From Bacillota bacterium (lineage in GTDB: Bacteria > Bacillota_G > Limnochordia > DTU010), in NCBI GenBank assembly GCA_012799255.1, contig JAAZLQ010000344.1, positions 1 through 41,270 of the forward strand: 41,270 nucleotides of DNA, given 5' to 3'. The position numbers and the translations under genes were made by a program. Numbering within the stretch: the stretch's first letter is position 1; each line of letters starts with the position of its first letter. Below the pieces are notes generated by a model. That model saw only the letters and a program-made list of their open reading frames with translations. It was not told the DNA's origin and searched no databases. Shown in pieces: positions 1-8,126 of this stretch.

Positions 1-281
1 ACATACTCTTTCATTGCCCCGGGTCCCGGAATGGCAGCCACATCTGGAGGATTACCAGCTGCAATACGAGTTTGGAGCAGAGTTGGCAGATCCCGTGTGC
101 CTTCAAATTGCACACTAATACCAGTCTTCAGAGCAAAAGCATCCATCACTGCCCTAAAGGCTTCTAGTTCTTGGCCACCCCATACACCCATCATGGTCAC
201 CATTCGCTCTTGCGCAAATGCTCCAAAGGAAAGGGCGAAAACCAGCAAGATACTAAACACTACTAACATACTCTTCTTCAC
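1..281 (-). CDS. Sugar ABC transporter, family 1 extracellular binding protein (partial, C-terminus off the window)
   Basis: Only the first 93 codons lie in the window. The start is a GTG (279-281) preceded by an in-frame TAA two codons upstream and by an AGGGGG ribosome binding site; an ATG four codons later is the alternative. The N-terminus is a signal peptide (VKKSMLVVFSILLVFA...) ending at a likely SFGAFA|QE cleavage site, with no lipobox cysteine. The mature start (VTMMGVWGGQELEAF, then TLLQTRIAAGNPPDVAAIPG) is the typical first strand and 'aGnpPDv' loop of the maltose/multiple-sugar binding proteins (SBP family 1). It would capture an oligosaccharide or sugar in the periplasm for an MalFG-type importer presumably encoded further left. 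The cre/LacI-like operator upstream fits carbohydrate regulation. The sugar cannot be told. Confidence 0.85.
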   Translation of the reverse strand, partial: MKKSMLVVFSILLVFALSFGAFAQERMVTMMGVWGGQELEAFRAVMDAFALKTGISVQFEGTRDLPTLLQTRIAAGNPPDVAAIPGPGAMKEY

Positions 282-306
282 TACTTAAACCCCCTTGTTA
301 TTGTGA

Positions 307-322
307 ATGTAACCGGTTGCAT
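307..322. promoter_or_regulatory. LacI-family/CcpA-type operator (cre-like palindrome)
   Basis: The sequence ATGTAACCGGTTGCAT is a near-perfect palindrome centred on CCGG, with one mismatched pair. The inner 14 bases match the B. subtilis cre consensus TGWAANCGNTNWCA at 13 of 14 defined or degenerate positions, and they also fit the general LacI-family operator style. It lies 26 bases upstream of the GTG of the binding-protein gene that leaves the left edge, so a LacI-type repressor or CcpA probably controls that sugar operon. Which protein binds is not visible. Confidence 0.6.
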
Positions 323-430
323 TTTTTGGATCACAAACAACGGTTAAGTTAATTATTAGATACACAAAGCATAAATCCTCTCCATTTTGTTTCATTTTTG
401 ATCTTTCGAATCGAAAAAATTGGTCCATCT

Positions 431-1333
431 CTAGATAAACAATAGTGCTAAAGGTATAACAATGAAGCTCAACAAGGTAGGAATAACCACTCCTTGAGCA
501 GCCAACTCCTCGTCACCGCCCATACTAGCTGCAACTAGCGCAGTGGTTACCAAAGGTGGCATTGCCGACATAATCAAAAGAATGGTACGCAGCTCACCTG
601 GAAGATCAGCAAATTGTAGAAAAATCACTCCCACCAGAGGGCTCAACAGAAAACGATGCACAAGCACTCCCCACACTTCTCGCCTCAGAGATAGCCGCTG
701 CTCCAATAAATTGGCAACGAGTGCCCCAATAATCAACATGGCTGAACCGAGTGTGATATTACCCACGATTTCCAGACCACCCACAAGCACATCTGGCAAC
801 CGTATTTCAAAGAAACTGAAACCCAACCCCAAGACTAGTGCGATCATGTTTTGATTAAAAAGGCGCTTTAAGTCGAACTTTGGCCCTGACCTAAAATGGG
901 AGACGCCATAACTCCAATAAAAGAAGCCGGCACCCAGTTCGAACAGGACAGCATAAACAACATATTCTAGACCAAAAAGCACAGTGATAATAGGCACAGG
1001 TAAGAACACATTGTTTCCATTAGTGCACAAGATCTGATATGTTCCAGAAGTCTTGCCCTTTAGGCCAAGAAGACCACCGCTATAGTGAGCGGTAAACGCC
1101 AAAATAATTGAAGTAGTCAACCCCAACACTATGAAAATCCAGCCTTGCTTCAACGATTGCTGGTCAACATTCTTATACATGGAGATAAACAACATGGCAG
1201 GAAAGGTTACCCGTACAACTAAACGACTTAACTTACGACAAAAATCCAGATCAATTAGCTTAATTGCATACACGAATACTCCCAGGGCTATGGTCAAGCT
1301 CAACATCACAAAGGGCTCAAGAACTTTCAGCAT
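431..1333 (-). CDS. AEC-family transporter (auxin efflux carrier / malate permease-like)
   Basis: This 300-residue, strongly hydrophobic protein has about ten predicted membrane segments arranged as two halves. It carries family features: the opening helix, 'KLSRLVVRVTFPAMLF' in the second segment, the 'TNGNNVFLPVPIITVLFG' loop in segment 4, and the C-terminal 'AMPPLVTTALVAASMGGDEELAAQGVVIPTL...' region typical of AEC permeases. Members export or import small organic anions (malate, malonate, auxin) across the inner membrane, and the substrate here is unknown. The ATG at 1331-1333 follows a TTGGAGGG ribosome binding site. It is a single-gene unit, divergent from the repeat protein at 1483. 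No convincing terminator follows the stop. The family call is firm; substrate names from databases should not be trusted. Confidence 0.88.
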   Translation of the reverse strand: MLKVLEPFVMLSLTIALGVFVYAIKLIDLDFCRKLSRLVVRVTFPAMLFISMYKNVDQQSLKQGWIFIVLGLTTSIILAFTAHYSGGLLGLKGKTSGTYQILCTNGNNVFLPVPIITVLFGLEYVVYAVLFELGAGFFYWSYGVSHFRSGPKFDLKRLFNQNMIALVLGLGFSFFEIRLPDVLVGGLEIVGNITLGSAMLIIGALVANLLEQRLSLRREVWGVLVHRFLLSPLVGVIFLQFADLPGELRTILLIMSAMPPLVTTALVAASMGGDEELAAQGVVIPTLLSFIVIPLALLFI

Positions 1334-1421
1334 GTTTTCCCTCCAATAATTTGCTGTCCGTTCTTAGTTCCCCTCATTCTCACCCTCTCCTTCTTTGTGA
1401 GCCCTTTTTCACACATCAGCA

Positions 1422-1441
1422 GGTATTTAGCTCTAAATACC
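1422..1441. promoter_or_regulatory. Operator-like dyad between divergent genes
   Basis: GGTATTTA and TAAATACC form a perfect 8 bp inverted repeat around GCTC, midway between the divergent starts at 1333 and 1483. No T tract follows on either strand, so it looks more like a protein-binding site than a terminator. No known regulator consensus was matched. Confidence 0.3.
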
Positions 1442-1482
1442 GAATTTGTGTAGTATTACCCTTTTTGCAAAGGAGCGATAAC

Positions 1483-2046
1483 ATGTCTAAGTATGAGCGG
1501 CTCATTATTTATCCGCTGTTGTTCATTGCACTATTCTACGCCCTAACAGGTATTAATGTGGTCAACGCAACTCAGCAAGTTCTTGACAAGATAATAGCTC
1601 GTGAAATCCTTGTTGTTAATGATGAGGGCAACACAGTTGCCTCAATAAAATATGACCAAGAAAAAGAAGACGTGAGTTTAGAGCTGTTTAATAACGAAGG
1701 AACCCGCGTTGTATCGCTCCTATCCTACGATGATGGAGGAGCAATCGGTGTCTTCAACACAGAAGGACATCTTACCGCGGCCATCCAAAACGAAGCGAAC
1801 GCAGGTAGCGTGCTTGTCTACAACGGTACTCGCCAAATGACTAAGCTGGTGTCACTGCGTTCCGGGCTCTATGGAGGAGTTGTGGAAATCAATAACGCTA
1901 AGGGACTTCCCACTGGCATTATGGGGAACAATGCCGCTAATAACGGCTACTTAGGTCTCTTTAAGGGTGAACTGTTAGGTTTCTTAAGTCCACAAATTAT
2001 GCTCAATGTCACCGAAAACGGTCCTACAATTGAGACAGCTAAATAA
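1483..2046 (+). CDS. Membrane-anchored repeat protein, function unknown
   Basis: The start is the ATG at 1483, chosen because AAAGGAG (1469-1475) lies seven bases ahead; earlier in-frame codons have no ribosome binding site and are unlike protein. The 187-residue product has one N-terminal membrane segment (about residues 9-27) and no charged cytoplasmic domain. The rest is a run of about five imperfect repeats of roughly 20 residues with the pattern h-h-h-[N/D]-x-x-G-x-x-x-x-x-h: LVVNDEGNTVASI, LELFNNEGTRVVSL, IGVFNTEGHLTAAI, VVEINNAKGLPTGIM. Such spacing suggests a beta-roll or beta-solenoid exposed on the outer face of the membrane. I do not recognise a named family with confidence. It is monocistronic and ends at a shared terminator. 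Confidence 0.75.
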   Translation: MSKYERLIIYPLLFIALFYALTGINVVNATQQVLDKIIAREILVVNDEGNTVASIKYDQEKEDVSLELFNNEGTRVVSLLSYDDGGAIGVFNTEGHLTAAIQNEANAGSVLVYNGTRQMTKLVSLRSGLYGGVVEINNAKGLPTGIMGNNAANNGYLGLFKGELLGFLSPQIMLNVTENGPTIETAK

Positions 2047-2049
2047 AAA

Positions 2050-2078
2050 AAGAGGTGCTTCCTCGGGAAGCACCTCTT
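2050..2078. terminator. Bidirectional rho-independent terminator between 1483 gene and feo operon
   Basis: A 13 bp stem (2050-2062 with 2066-2078, arms AAGAGGTGCTTCC / GGAAGCACCTCTT) closes a three-base loop. The minus-strand transcript ends in a run of at least six U, so it chiefly terminates feoABC. The plus strand has only TCATTT after the stem and would terminate less well. Confidence 0.85.
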
Positions 2079-2085
2079 CATTTGC

Positions 2086-2358
2086 CTAGTTTAAGCGCTG
2101 GTGGGCGAGAAATCGCTCACCTTTTTTTGTGATCGACATAGTCCGCACCGGGTTCTGGTTACACATGGCGGCATAGGGACATTTACCACAAGGGAGTTCA
2201 CAATTGACCATTTCTTGATCCTCTGCCAAGTAACCAAGCAGAACCAGTTGCTTTAATCCATCTTCAATCAGAGAAATTGGTTGCCCCAACTGACTCGCCA
2301 ACACAGACTTCGATAAATAGTCACTGGCACCCACTGCTATCAGCAGTTCCTTTAACAC
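2086..2358 (-). CDS. feoC: FeoC-like winged-helix protein with Fe-S cysteines
   Basis: This is a 90-residue protein. Residues 1-45 form a small helix-turn-helix/winged-helix domain (LSKSVLASQLGQPISLIEDGLKQLVLLGYL). A cysteine cluster C53-x3-C57-x2-C60-x5-C66 follows, like the wing loop of FeoC proteins that bind an iron-sulfur cluster. FeoC regulates or stabilises FeoB in response to redox or oxygen. The start is a GTG at 2356-2358, preceded by GGGGAGG at seven bases. It is the last gene of feoABC, 18 bases after feoB, and ends just before the terminator. A general FeoC-like transcriptional regulator is the alternative label; position and cysteines make FeoC the best call. Confidence 0.85.
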   Translation of the reverse strand: MLKELLIAVGASDYLSKSVLASQLGQPISLIEDGLKQLVLLGYLAEDQEMVNCELPCGKCPYAAMCNQNPVRTMSITKKGERFLAHQRLN

Positions 2359-2376
2359 ACAACTACCTCCCCATCT

Positions 2377-4389
2377 TTAGACAAAACCCAAGAGACTACC
2401 AAGCTGAAACACCACAACTGCTGCAAACCAACCGATGGCGAAAGTATAGAGTGCCGAAAATACGGCCCATTTCCCTGACCCCGTCTCTTTTCTGATCGTG
2501 GCTAATGTAGCCGCGCAGGGTGTGTAGAGCAGAGTCATCACCATAAAGGAGACAGCGGTCAAGGGCGTAAACACGCCTTGAATAGCCCGGACTAACTCAA
2601 CACCTTCCTCTACGCCAGCATAGACCATACCTAAAGTCGCCACAACCGCTTCTTTGGCTGCTATACCAGAAAAGAGTCCCACGGCAGCCTGCCAATTACC
2701 AAAACCTGCAGGTCTAAAGATGGGAGCAATGACAGCTCCAATTCGTCCTAAAATGCTTTCTGCTCCATAAGGCTCGACACCAGTGGGAAACACAGCCAAC
2801 ACCCAGAGCAAACTCACTACGACAAAAATAACAGTTCCGGCACGCACCAAGAAGCTAGAGACATTATCCCACATGTTGCGAAGCACATTGCGCAACACTG
2901 GCGTGCGATAAGGTGGTAGTTCCATAAGAAAGTCGGACGTTTCACCTTTAAACAGAGTCTTACTAAAGAACTTACCTACTAAGAAAGCGACTAAAATACC
3001 TAAAGCATACATGGAAAAGAGCACAATTCCCCCGTAAGCCGGGAAAAACGCACCAATAAAGACAAGGTAAATGGGTATTTTGGCTCCACAGGACATAAAG
3101 GGATTAATCAGAATGGCAATCATACGATCTTTTTTGTTCTCTAAAGTTCGGGTCGCCATCACTCCAGGAACATTACAACCAAATCCCACAATCATAGATA
3201 TAAAAGTCTTACCCTGCAAACCAACGGCCCTCATGGTATTATCCATTACATAGGCAGCTCTGGCCATATAGCCCGAGTCTTCTAAGAAACCCATGAGCAT
3301 GTACAAAATCACAATAAGCGGAATAAACTCTACCACTGCTCCCACCCCGCCAATGAGTCCATTGGCAAAGTAATCACTGAGCCACTGGGGAGCACTTAGC
3401 GCAGCTAGAACACCATCTAACAACTCACCAAGCAGCTCCATGCCCTGGGCCGCCCACTCGCCCAAGAGGTCTTGCCCAATCGCAAAGGTAAGCTGAAAAA
3501 CAATAAACATTATTAGGCCAAAAATGGGTAAACCCCAATATTTGTGAGTCACCACTCGATCTACTTTGTCCGTGAGCGTGTCCACAGTTTGCTCGGGGCG
3601 CAGCACGGTTCCACTTGTTACCATATTGACAAACCGATAACGGCTATCTACAATTTCAAGTTGAAAATCATCTTGGTTAGCAGCAATTTCAGCATACAAT
3701 CGCTCAAACTCTGAAGTGCTTTGCAGGTGTGAACTTGCTTCCACCAGCTGGCGGACAAAGTCATCCCCTTCCAATATCTTGACTGCTAGCCATCCAGCTG
3801 GATACTGGAGATCGCCTACCAATAAAAGCTCCGTTAGGCGAGCTATTTTGCTGTCCAAATCTGCCCCATAGCTTAGGGGTATCTCGCTTGGTGCTGGTGC
3901 ACTTATTTGCTGAACCGCAGCTTGTACCAGTTCATCCAAACCCTTGCGTTTTGAGGCCACCGTTGGAATCACAGGAACCTTCAAACGCTTCGCCAACTTC
4001 TTTACATCAATGGATATCTCCCTATCCGTGGCCTCGTCCACCATATTTAATGCGACAACAACCTTCGCCCCCATTTCGAGGAGTTGGGTTGTGAGATACA
4101 AGTTTCGCTCTATATTTGTTGCATCAACAACGTTTATTACCACATCAGGGTTACCTGTCAGAATAAAGTCGCGGGCTACGATTTCGTCTTCAGAAAAAGC
4201 GCCTAAACTATAAGTCCCTGGCAAGTCTACAATACTATAAACTTGGCCCTGAAAGCGCAGCTCCCCCTCTTTGCGTTCGACTGTCACCCCTGGCCAATTA
4301 CCTACATGCTGATTTGCCCCTGTGAGAGCATTAAACAAGGTGGTCTTCCCACTATTGGGGTTCCCCACCAAGGCAATCGTCTTCAACAT
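2377..4389 (-). CDS. feoB: Ferrous iron transport protein B (GTPase-permease)
   Basis: The 670-residue protein imports Fe2+ across the inner membrane. An N-terminal G domain shows G1 GNPNSGKT (9-16), G2 threonine in PGVTVERKEG (about 36), G3 DLPG (55-58) and G4 NMVD (115-118). A helical GDI domain follows, and then the membrane domain from about residue 285 with the two Gate motifs: 'GCNVPGVMATRTLENKKDRM...NPFMSCGAKIPIY' and 'SSFLVRAGTVIF...AAKEAVVATLG'. Length and order are normal for FeoB. The ATG start at 4389 follows GGGAGTG. It lies 28 bases after feoA and 18 before feoC in one operon, under the Fur-box promoter at 4672-4722. Confidence 0.97.
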   Translation of the reverse strand: MLKTIALVGNPNSGKTTLFNALTGANQHVGNWPGVTVERKEGELRFQGQVYSIVDLPGTYSLGAFSEDEIVARDFILTGNPDVVINVVDATNIERNLYLTTQLLEMGAKVVVALNMVDEATDREISIDVKKLAKRLKVPVIPTVASKRKGLDELVQAAVQQISAPAPSEIPLSYGADLDSKIARLTELLLVGDLQYPAGWLAVKILEGDDFVRQLVEASSHLQSTSEFERLYAEIAANQDDFQLEIVDSRYRFVNMVTSGTVLRPEQTVDTLTDKVDRVVTHKYWGLPIFGLIMFIVFQLTFAIGQDLLGEWAAQGMELLGELLDGVLAALSAPQWLSDYFANGLIGGVGAVVEFIPLIVILYMLMGFLEDSGYMARAAYVMDNTMRAVGLQGKTFISMIVGFGCNVPGVMATRTLENKKDRMIAILINPFMSCGAKIPIYLVFIGAFFPAYGGIVLFSMYALGILVAFLVGKFFSKTLFKGETSDFLMELPPYRTPVLRNVLRNMWDNVSSFLVRAGTVIFVVVSLLWVLAVFPTGVEPYGAESILGRIGAVIAPIFRPAGFGNWQAAVGLFSGIAAKEAVVATLGMVYAGVEEGVELVRAIQGVFTPLTAVSFMVMTLLYTPCAATLATIRKETGSGKWAVFSALYTFAIGWFAAVVVFQLGSLLGFV

Positions 4390-4417
4390 CTAGCCCGTCA
4401 CTCCCAATCCTCATCAA

Positions 4418-4645
4418 CTATTTCAAACCAATGAGCATTTTTTCTGCTAAACCTCGTCCTAGGGCGATCTTGTGGCCACCTAAGCCTACAATCATGGGAC
4501 CCCGATCGTTCTTTAACACTTCGACGCGTGCGCCAGTGTTAAACCCCATCTCATAGAGCCTTTTTGTGGCTGAACGTCCGGCTAGAATTTGGGTTACCCT
4601 CCCTCGATCACCAACATTGAGCTTAGCCAATGGCTTGCAATCCAT
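4418..4645 (-). CDS. feoA: Ferrous iron transport protein A
   Basis: This is a 75-residue SH3-like beta-barrel protein: 'PLAKLNVGDRGRVTQILAG...KRLYEMGFNTGARVEVLKNDRGPMIVGLGGHKIALGRGLAEKMLIG' contains the canonical FeoA 'L..mG...G..v.v......P.vv.v....iALg...A..I.V' pattern. FeoA is a cytoplasmic partner of FeoB. I chose the ATG at 4643-4645, with GGGAG seven to eight bases upstream; the TTG just before it is the alternative. It is the first gene of the operon, with a leader of about 40 bases containing the Fur box. Confidence 0.93.
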   Translation of the reverse strand: MDCKPLAKLNVGDRGRVTQILAGRSATKRLYEMGFNTGARVEVLKNDRGPMIVGLGGHKIALGRGLAEKMLIGLK

Positions 4646-4671
4646 CAAACGCTCCCTCTCCTTCGCATGAC

Positions 4672-4690
4672 AGTGACAATCATTCTCACT
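4672..4690 (-). promoter_or_regulatory. Fur box in the feoABC promoter
   Basis: AGTGACAATCATTCTCACT is a near-perfect inverted repeat. Read on the minus strand, its core TGAGAATGATTGTCA matches the 7-1-7 Fur consensus TGATAATNATTATCA at 12 of 14 positions. It starts four bases downstream of the -10 element and covers the expected transcription start, so Fe2+-Fur would block feo transcription. Confidence 0.8.
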
Positions 4691-4693
4691 TTA

Positions 4694-4722
4694 ATTCTAT
4701 CTGGAGCAAGAACCGCTGTCAA
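4694..4722 (-). promoter_or_regulatory. feoABC promoter (sigma-A type)
   Basis: On the minus strand TTGACA (4717-4722) and TAGAAT (4694-4699) are separated by exactly 17 bases: a perfect -35 and a 5/6 -10. The Fur box follows directly and feoA starts about 50 bases downstream of the -10. Confidence 0.8.
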
Positions 4723-4890
4723 GCAGTTACGACCAGGATTTGTACTTTCTTTCTCAAATCCTGAATGTCAGTTCTTTGTACGAAATTCGTTAGACAATCA
4801 ACCAATCAAAGAAGGAATAAACCTGTGTTAACAGAATATGTACGTTGTGAAAACTCTCTTAAGGGCTCACATTTTTCGGAGGTGCTCTGC

Positions 4891-6963
4891 ATGCGAATAA
4901 CCCAACATCCAGTTCTAGATCGCAACGAAGGAAAAGAGGTATCATTCACTTTTGATGGTCAGCCCTATGTAGGGATGGAAGGAGAAATGGTGTCCTCGGC
5001 ACTATTTGCCAATGGAATCCGAACGTTTTCCATCCACAAAGTAGGCGATGCTCCTCAAGGACTCTTTTGCGCCAATGGTCAGTGTGCCCAGTGCACTGTG
5101 ATCATTGACGGTTTACCCCTAAAGAGTTGTATTACTCCCCTTAAAGAAGGAATGAAGATTCAAACTCTCATTCATCACCCCACTCTTCCCGCAGACGACC
5201 AGTGGCGTCCTTCCCAAAAACCCCAAGAACTTGCCTGTCAGGTATTGATAGTGGGCGCAGGACCTTCTGGGATCACTTCAGCCATTGAACTTGCAGACTT
5301 AGGCTTTTCAGTTGTCCTCGTAGACGATAAGGACCATTTGGGGGGCAAGTTAGTGCTCCAAACCCACAAGTTCTTTGGCTCTATGGCAGACTGCTACGCG
5401 GGAACTCGTGGAACTGACATTGGTAAGATCCTCGAAGCAGAAGCCCGGAACAGAGATAATATTAAGATCATGACCAACGCTACAGTTGTTGGCTTATACA
5501 GCGACGGAAAGGCCGGAGTGTATCTGGATCAAGAGGATAGATACGTCCATGTTTCCTTTGAGGGAGTAATCGTGGCAACCGGGGCTAGGGAGCGCTCCTT
5601 AGTCTTCCCAGGGAACGACCTCCCAGGAGTTTTTGGAGCAGGAGCATTTCAGACTCTGGTAAACCGTGATTTAGTAAAATCCTCAGAACGAGTTTTGATT
5701 GTGGGTTGTGGTAATGTGGGGCTGATTGGAGCTTACCATGCGCTACAGGCCGGTATTGAGGTTGTAGGTATCATTGATATTGCCTCTGAGATTTCAGGTT
5801 ATAAAGTCCATGCGGATAAAATCAAGCGCATGGGTGTGCCCATTTACTTAAGTCACACCCTGCTAGGCGTCCAAGGGAACGGAAAAGTGGAGAAGGCAAC
5901 TATCGCCCAAGTAGATGAAAAGTGGAATCCCCTGGTGTCAACCACCAAGACCTTTGCGGTAGATACAGTGTTGATCGCGGTGGGCTTGAGTTCTGCCGAT
6001 GAGTTTTATCAAGCGGGATTGGAAGGTGGTTTCCCTGTACTGAAAGCGGGAGACGCTAACGAGATCGCCGAAGCTTCATCAGCCATGATGGGCGGGCGTA
6101 TCGTAGGACGGGAGATGGCCCAAAAGCTAGGCACTGCCATTGAAATTCCGGAAGAGTGGTTTACCAAGGCTGAAATTCTGAAGAGCCATCCAGGAAGACT
6201 CTTCCCCCGTTCTCACTCACTACCTAAAGAAGACGGTTGGCAACCCATTATCCATTGCTACCAGGAGATCCCCTGTAATCCGTGTACAACAGTGTGCCCC
6301 CATGATTCCATTCAGCTTACGGGCAAGACCGGTACTCTCATGGATCTGCCTGAGTTTAGTGGAAAGTGCATAGGCTGTGGTCTTTGTGTGTTGATTTGTC
6401 CAGGACTGGCCATTACCCTGGTACGCAAAGCTAAGCAAGATGGCCTAGCTGAGTTGGTTCTTCCCCACGAGTTTGATCACAACTACCAACCAGGTCACAA
6501 GGTACGACTCAGAGATGTGGAAGGCTCAGATTTGGGTGACGGTACAATTAAGACTACTCGGTTTAATAAAAAACACCGCACCCACCTAATCACCTTAGAA
6601 GTTCAGACTGAGCTAGCGACTAAAGTGGCAGGTGTTGTCGTACAAGACGAGGAGGTAACAAAGCCACTTCCTGAAGCAGACTTTACCTATTTACCTGATA
6701 GCGCCATTGTCTGCCGTTGTGAACGTGTGAGCGTTGGAGAAATCACCAAGTTTGTGCAGGAAAACCAAGTTCGCGACTTAAACCAACTCAAACTTATCCG
6801 AGCCGCTATGGGTGCCTGCGGAGGCAAGACCTGCCTTGACCTCTTGCCGCGGGTGTTAATGCAAGCAGGCGTTGCCAAAGAAGATATTAGGCCGGCCACC
6901 TACCGTCCGCTAACGGTAGAGATACCCATGCGAGCCCTGGCAAACCAAGGAGATGGTGAGTGA
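4891..6963 (+). CDS. Multi-cofactor FAD/Fe-S oxidoreductase, alpha-type subunit of a dye-linked proline dehydrogenase
   Basis: The ATG at 4891 has GGAGG (4878-4882) eight bases ahead, giving 690 residues. Four modules are visible. An N-terminal 2Fe-2S domain carries C60-x4-C65-x2-C68-x11-C80. A two-dinucleotide-fold oxidoreductase has VGAGPSG (121-127, FAD) and VGCGNVG (271-277, NAD). A ferredoxin region has C456, C462, C465, C469 and C493-x2-C496-x2-C499-x3-C503-P, enough for two 4Fe-4S clusters. A C-terminal BFD-like 2Fe-2S site has C608-x-C610 ... C643-x4-C648. This combination is known from HcnA/HcnB, sarcosine and opine oxidases and archaeal PDH1 complexes, where these modules are usually separate subunits. 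Fused here, it would pass electrons from the catalytic flavoprotein encoded next (stop overlaps that start) to an acceptor. The P5C dehydrogenase neighbour points to proline or hydroxyproline as substrate; that is inference. Confidence 0.85.
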   Translation: MRITQHPVLDRNEGKEVSFTFDGQPYVGMEGEMVSSALFANGIRTFSIHKVGDAPQGLFCANGQCAQCTVIIDGLPLKSCITPLKEGMKIQTLIHHPTLPADDQWRPSQKPQELACQVLIVGAGPSGITSAIELADLGFSVVLVDDKDHLGGKLVLQTHKFFGSMADCYAGTRGTDIGKILEAEARNRDNIKIMTNATVVGLYSDGKAGVYLDQEDRYVHVSFEGVIVATGARERSLVFPGNDLPGVFGAGAFQTLVNRDLVKSSERVLIVGCGNVGLIGAYHALQAGIEVVGIIDIASEISGYKVHADKIKRMGVPIYLSHTLLGVQGNGKVEKATIAQVDEKWNPLVSTTKTFAVDTVLIAVGLSSADEFYQAGLEGGFPVLKAGDANEIAEASSAMMGGRIVGREMAQKLGTAIEIPEEWFTKAEILKSHPGRLFPRSHSLPKEDGWQPIIHCYQEIPCNPCTTVCPHDSIQLTGKTGTLMDLPEFSGKCIGCGLCVLICPGLAITLVRKAKQDGLAELVLPHEFDHNYQPGHKVRLRDVEGSDLGDGTIKTTRFNKKHRTHLITLEVQTELATKVAGVVVQDEEVTKPLPEADFTYLPDSAIVCRCERVSVGEITKFVQENQVRDLNQLKLIRAAMGACGGKTCLDLLPRVLMQAGVAKEDIRPATYRPLTVEIPMRALANQGDGE

Positions 6964-8108
6964 TGAAGAACTACGATGTGGTCATTATTGGTGCAGGAAG
7001 TGTTGGTCTTCCCTTAGCCTTTCGTTTAGGGGCGAAGGGTATCAACGTAGCAGTGGTTGACCGCTTGTCCTCGGTTGGTCAAGGGCAAAACAAAGCAGCC
7101 ATAGGAGGAATCAGAGCAACCCACTCGGATCGTGCCAAAATCAAAATTGGCAAAGCATCTTTGGAACTGATTCGCAAGCTAGAACCGGAATTCGGTGAAG
7201 ATGTGGACTACTTAGAAGGCGGTTACCTCTTCCCCGCCTATGATGCAAAGATAGCGACCAACCTTAAAAACCTTTTACCTATTCAAAAGAGTTTTGGGTT
7301 GAATATTGATTGGATTGAACCAGAAGAAGTGCGGGAGAGGATCCCCGGGATCAACGCTGATGGTCTCTTAGGAGGTACTTTTTCGCCTGAGGATGGACAC
7401 CTCTCCTCGCTTAAGCTCTCGGGTGCCTTTCACCGATTAGCATTACAAAATGGAGTGGACTTTCTGTTTGAAACCGAAGTGATCGGTTTTGAAGTGGAAA
7501 ATGGCAAGGTGCAGGCGGTCCTTACTAATAAGGGAAAACTAGGTTGCAAAACCGTGGTCAACGCTGCAGGTGGCTTTGGTCGAGAGATAGCTCTTATGAT
7601 TGGAACAGACCTACCCGTCTACCCCGACTCCCATGAAGCTGGGGTAACAGAACCAGTAAAACTCTTTTTCAGCCCCATGGTAGTTGATATTGCTCCAGAT
7701 GAGCAATCTGATAATTACTATTTCTACCAGAATAAAGCCGGTGCAGTTATCTTTTGTATTACGCCCAGACCCAAGCGCATGGGTACAGATCAACGCTCCA
7801 CTTCGGAGTTTTTGCCGATGGTCATTCCCCGGATGCTCAATCTGTATCCCCGCTTACGTAATTTAAAGGTACGCAGGGTCTGGCGGGGGCTCTATCCCAT
7901 GACACCAGATGCTAAGCCCATCGTGGGTTTTGATCGCGATGTGGAAGGCTTTTTCCATGCCGTAGGTATGTGTGGTCAAGGCCTAATGCTAGGACCAGGT
8001 CTTGCTGAGATCATGGCTACAGCCATTGTCGACGGTGTGGAAGAACAGGATGTATTTGAGGATCTTTCTCCCTATCGCGACTTTAGTGGTGAAGAATTAT
8101 TGAAATAA
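6963..8108 (+). CDS. FAD-dependent amine oxidoreductase (DAO family), probable proline dehydrogenase catalytic (beta) subunit
   Basis: The 381-residue flavoprotein has an N-terminal FAD fold (DVVIIGAGSVGLPLAFRLGAKG, GxGxxG at 10-15), the 'NKAAIGGIRATHSD' segment of sarcosine-oxidase-beta/PDH-beta proteins, and a C-terminal 'WRGLYPMTPDAKPIVG ... AVGMCGQGLMLGPGLAEIMA' FAD-contacting region. No signal peptide is present, so it is cytoplasmic or membrane-associated. The ATG at 6963 overlaps the preceding TGA; the GTG at 6960 is an alternative, and AAGGAG (6947-6952) serves both. With the alpha subunit it would oxidise proline to P5C, which the next gene converts to glutamate. Sarcosine or hydroxyproline oxidation is the alternative substrate assignment. 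Confidence 0.82.
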   Translation: MKNYDVVIIGAGSVGLPLAFRLGAKGINVAVVDRLSSVGQGQNKAAIGGIRATHSDRAKIKIGKASLELIRKLEPEFGEDVDYLEGGYLFPAYDAKIATNLKNLLPIQKSFGLNIDWIEPEEVRERIPGINADGLLGGTFSPEDGHLSSLKLSGAFHRLALQNGVDFLFETEVIGFEVENGKVQAVLTNKGKLGCKTVVNAAGGFGREIALMIGTDLPVYPDSHEAGVTEPVKLFFSPMVVDIAPDEQSDNYYFYQNKAGAVIFCITPRPKRMGTDQRSTSEFLPMVIPRMLNLYPRLRNLKVRRVWRGLYPMTPDAKPIVGFDRDVEGFFHAVGMCGQGLMLGPGLAEIMATAIVDGVEEQDVFEDLSPYRDFSGEELLK

Positions 8109-8126
8109 GTTAGGAGAGGTGATTAC

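Noticed and set aside
31..288. Open plus-strand frame of 85 codons at the left edge
   Set aside because: It is the antisense shadow of the binding-protein gene, which has a signal peptide, SD and family motifs on the minus strand.
404..416. Inverted repeat TTTCGA-A-TCGAAA after the AEC gene as its terminator
   Set aside because: The stem is short and weak, and lies 15 bases past the stop with no U tract after the arms on the minus strand.
1264..1482. 73-codon N-terminal extension of the repeat protein
   Set aside because: No ribosome binding site, overlaps the divergent AEC gene, and the ATG at 1483 has a well-spaced AAAGGAG.
4734..4763. 9 bp inverted repeat CAGGATTTG / CAAATCCTG between feoA and the proline operon
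   Set aside because: No T tract on either strand and no consensus match; could be an operator or chance, so not listed as a feature.
4765..4890. 42-codon extension of the multi-cofactor oxidoreductase
   Set aside because: The ATG at 4891 has GGAGG eight bases upstream and starts the conserved domain; the extension has no SD and no family similarity.
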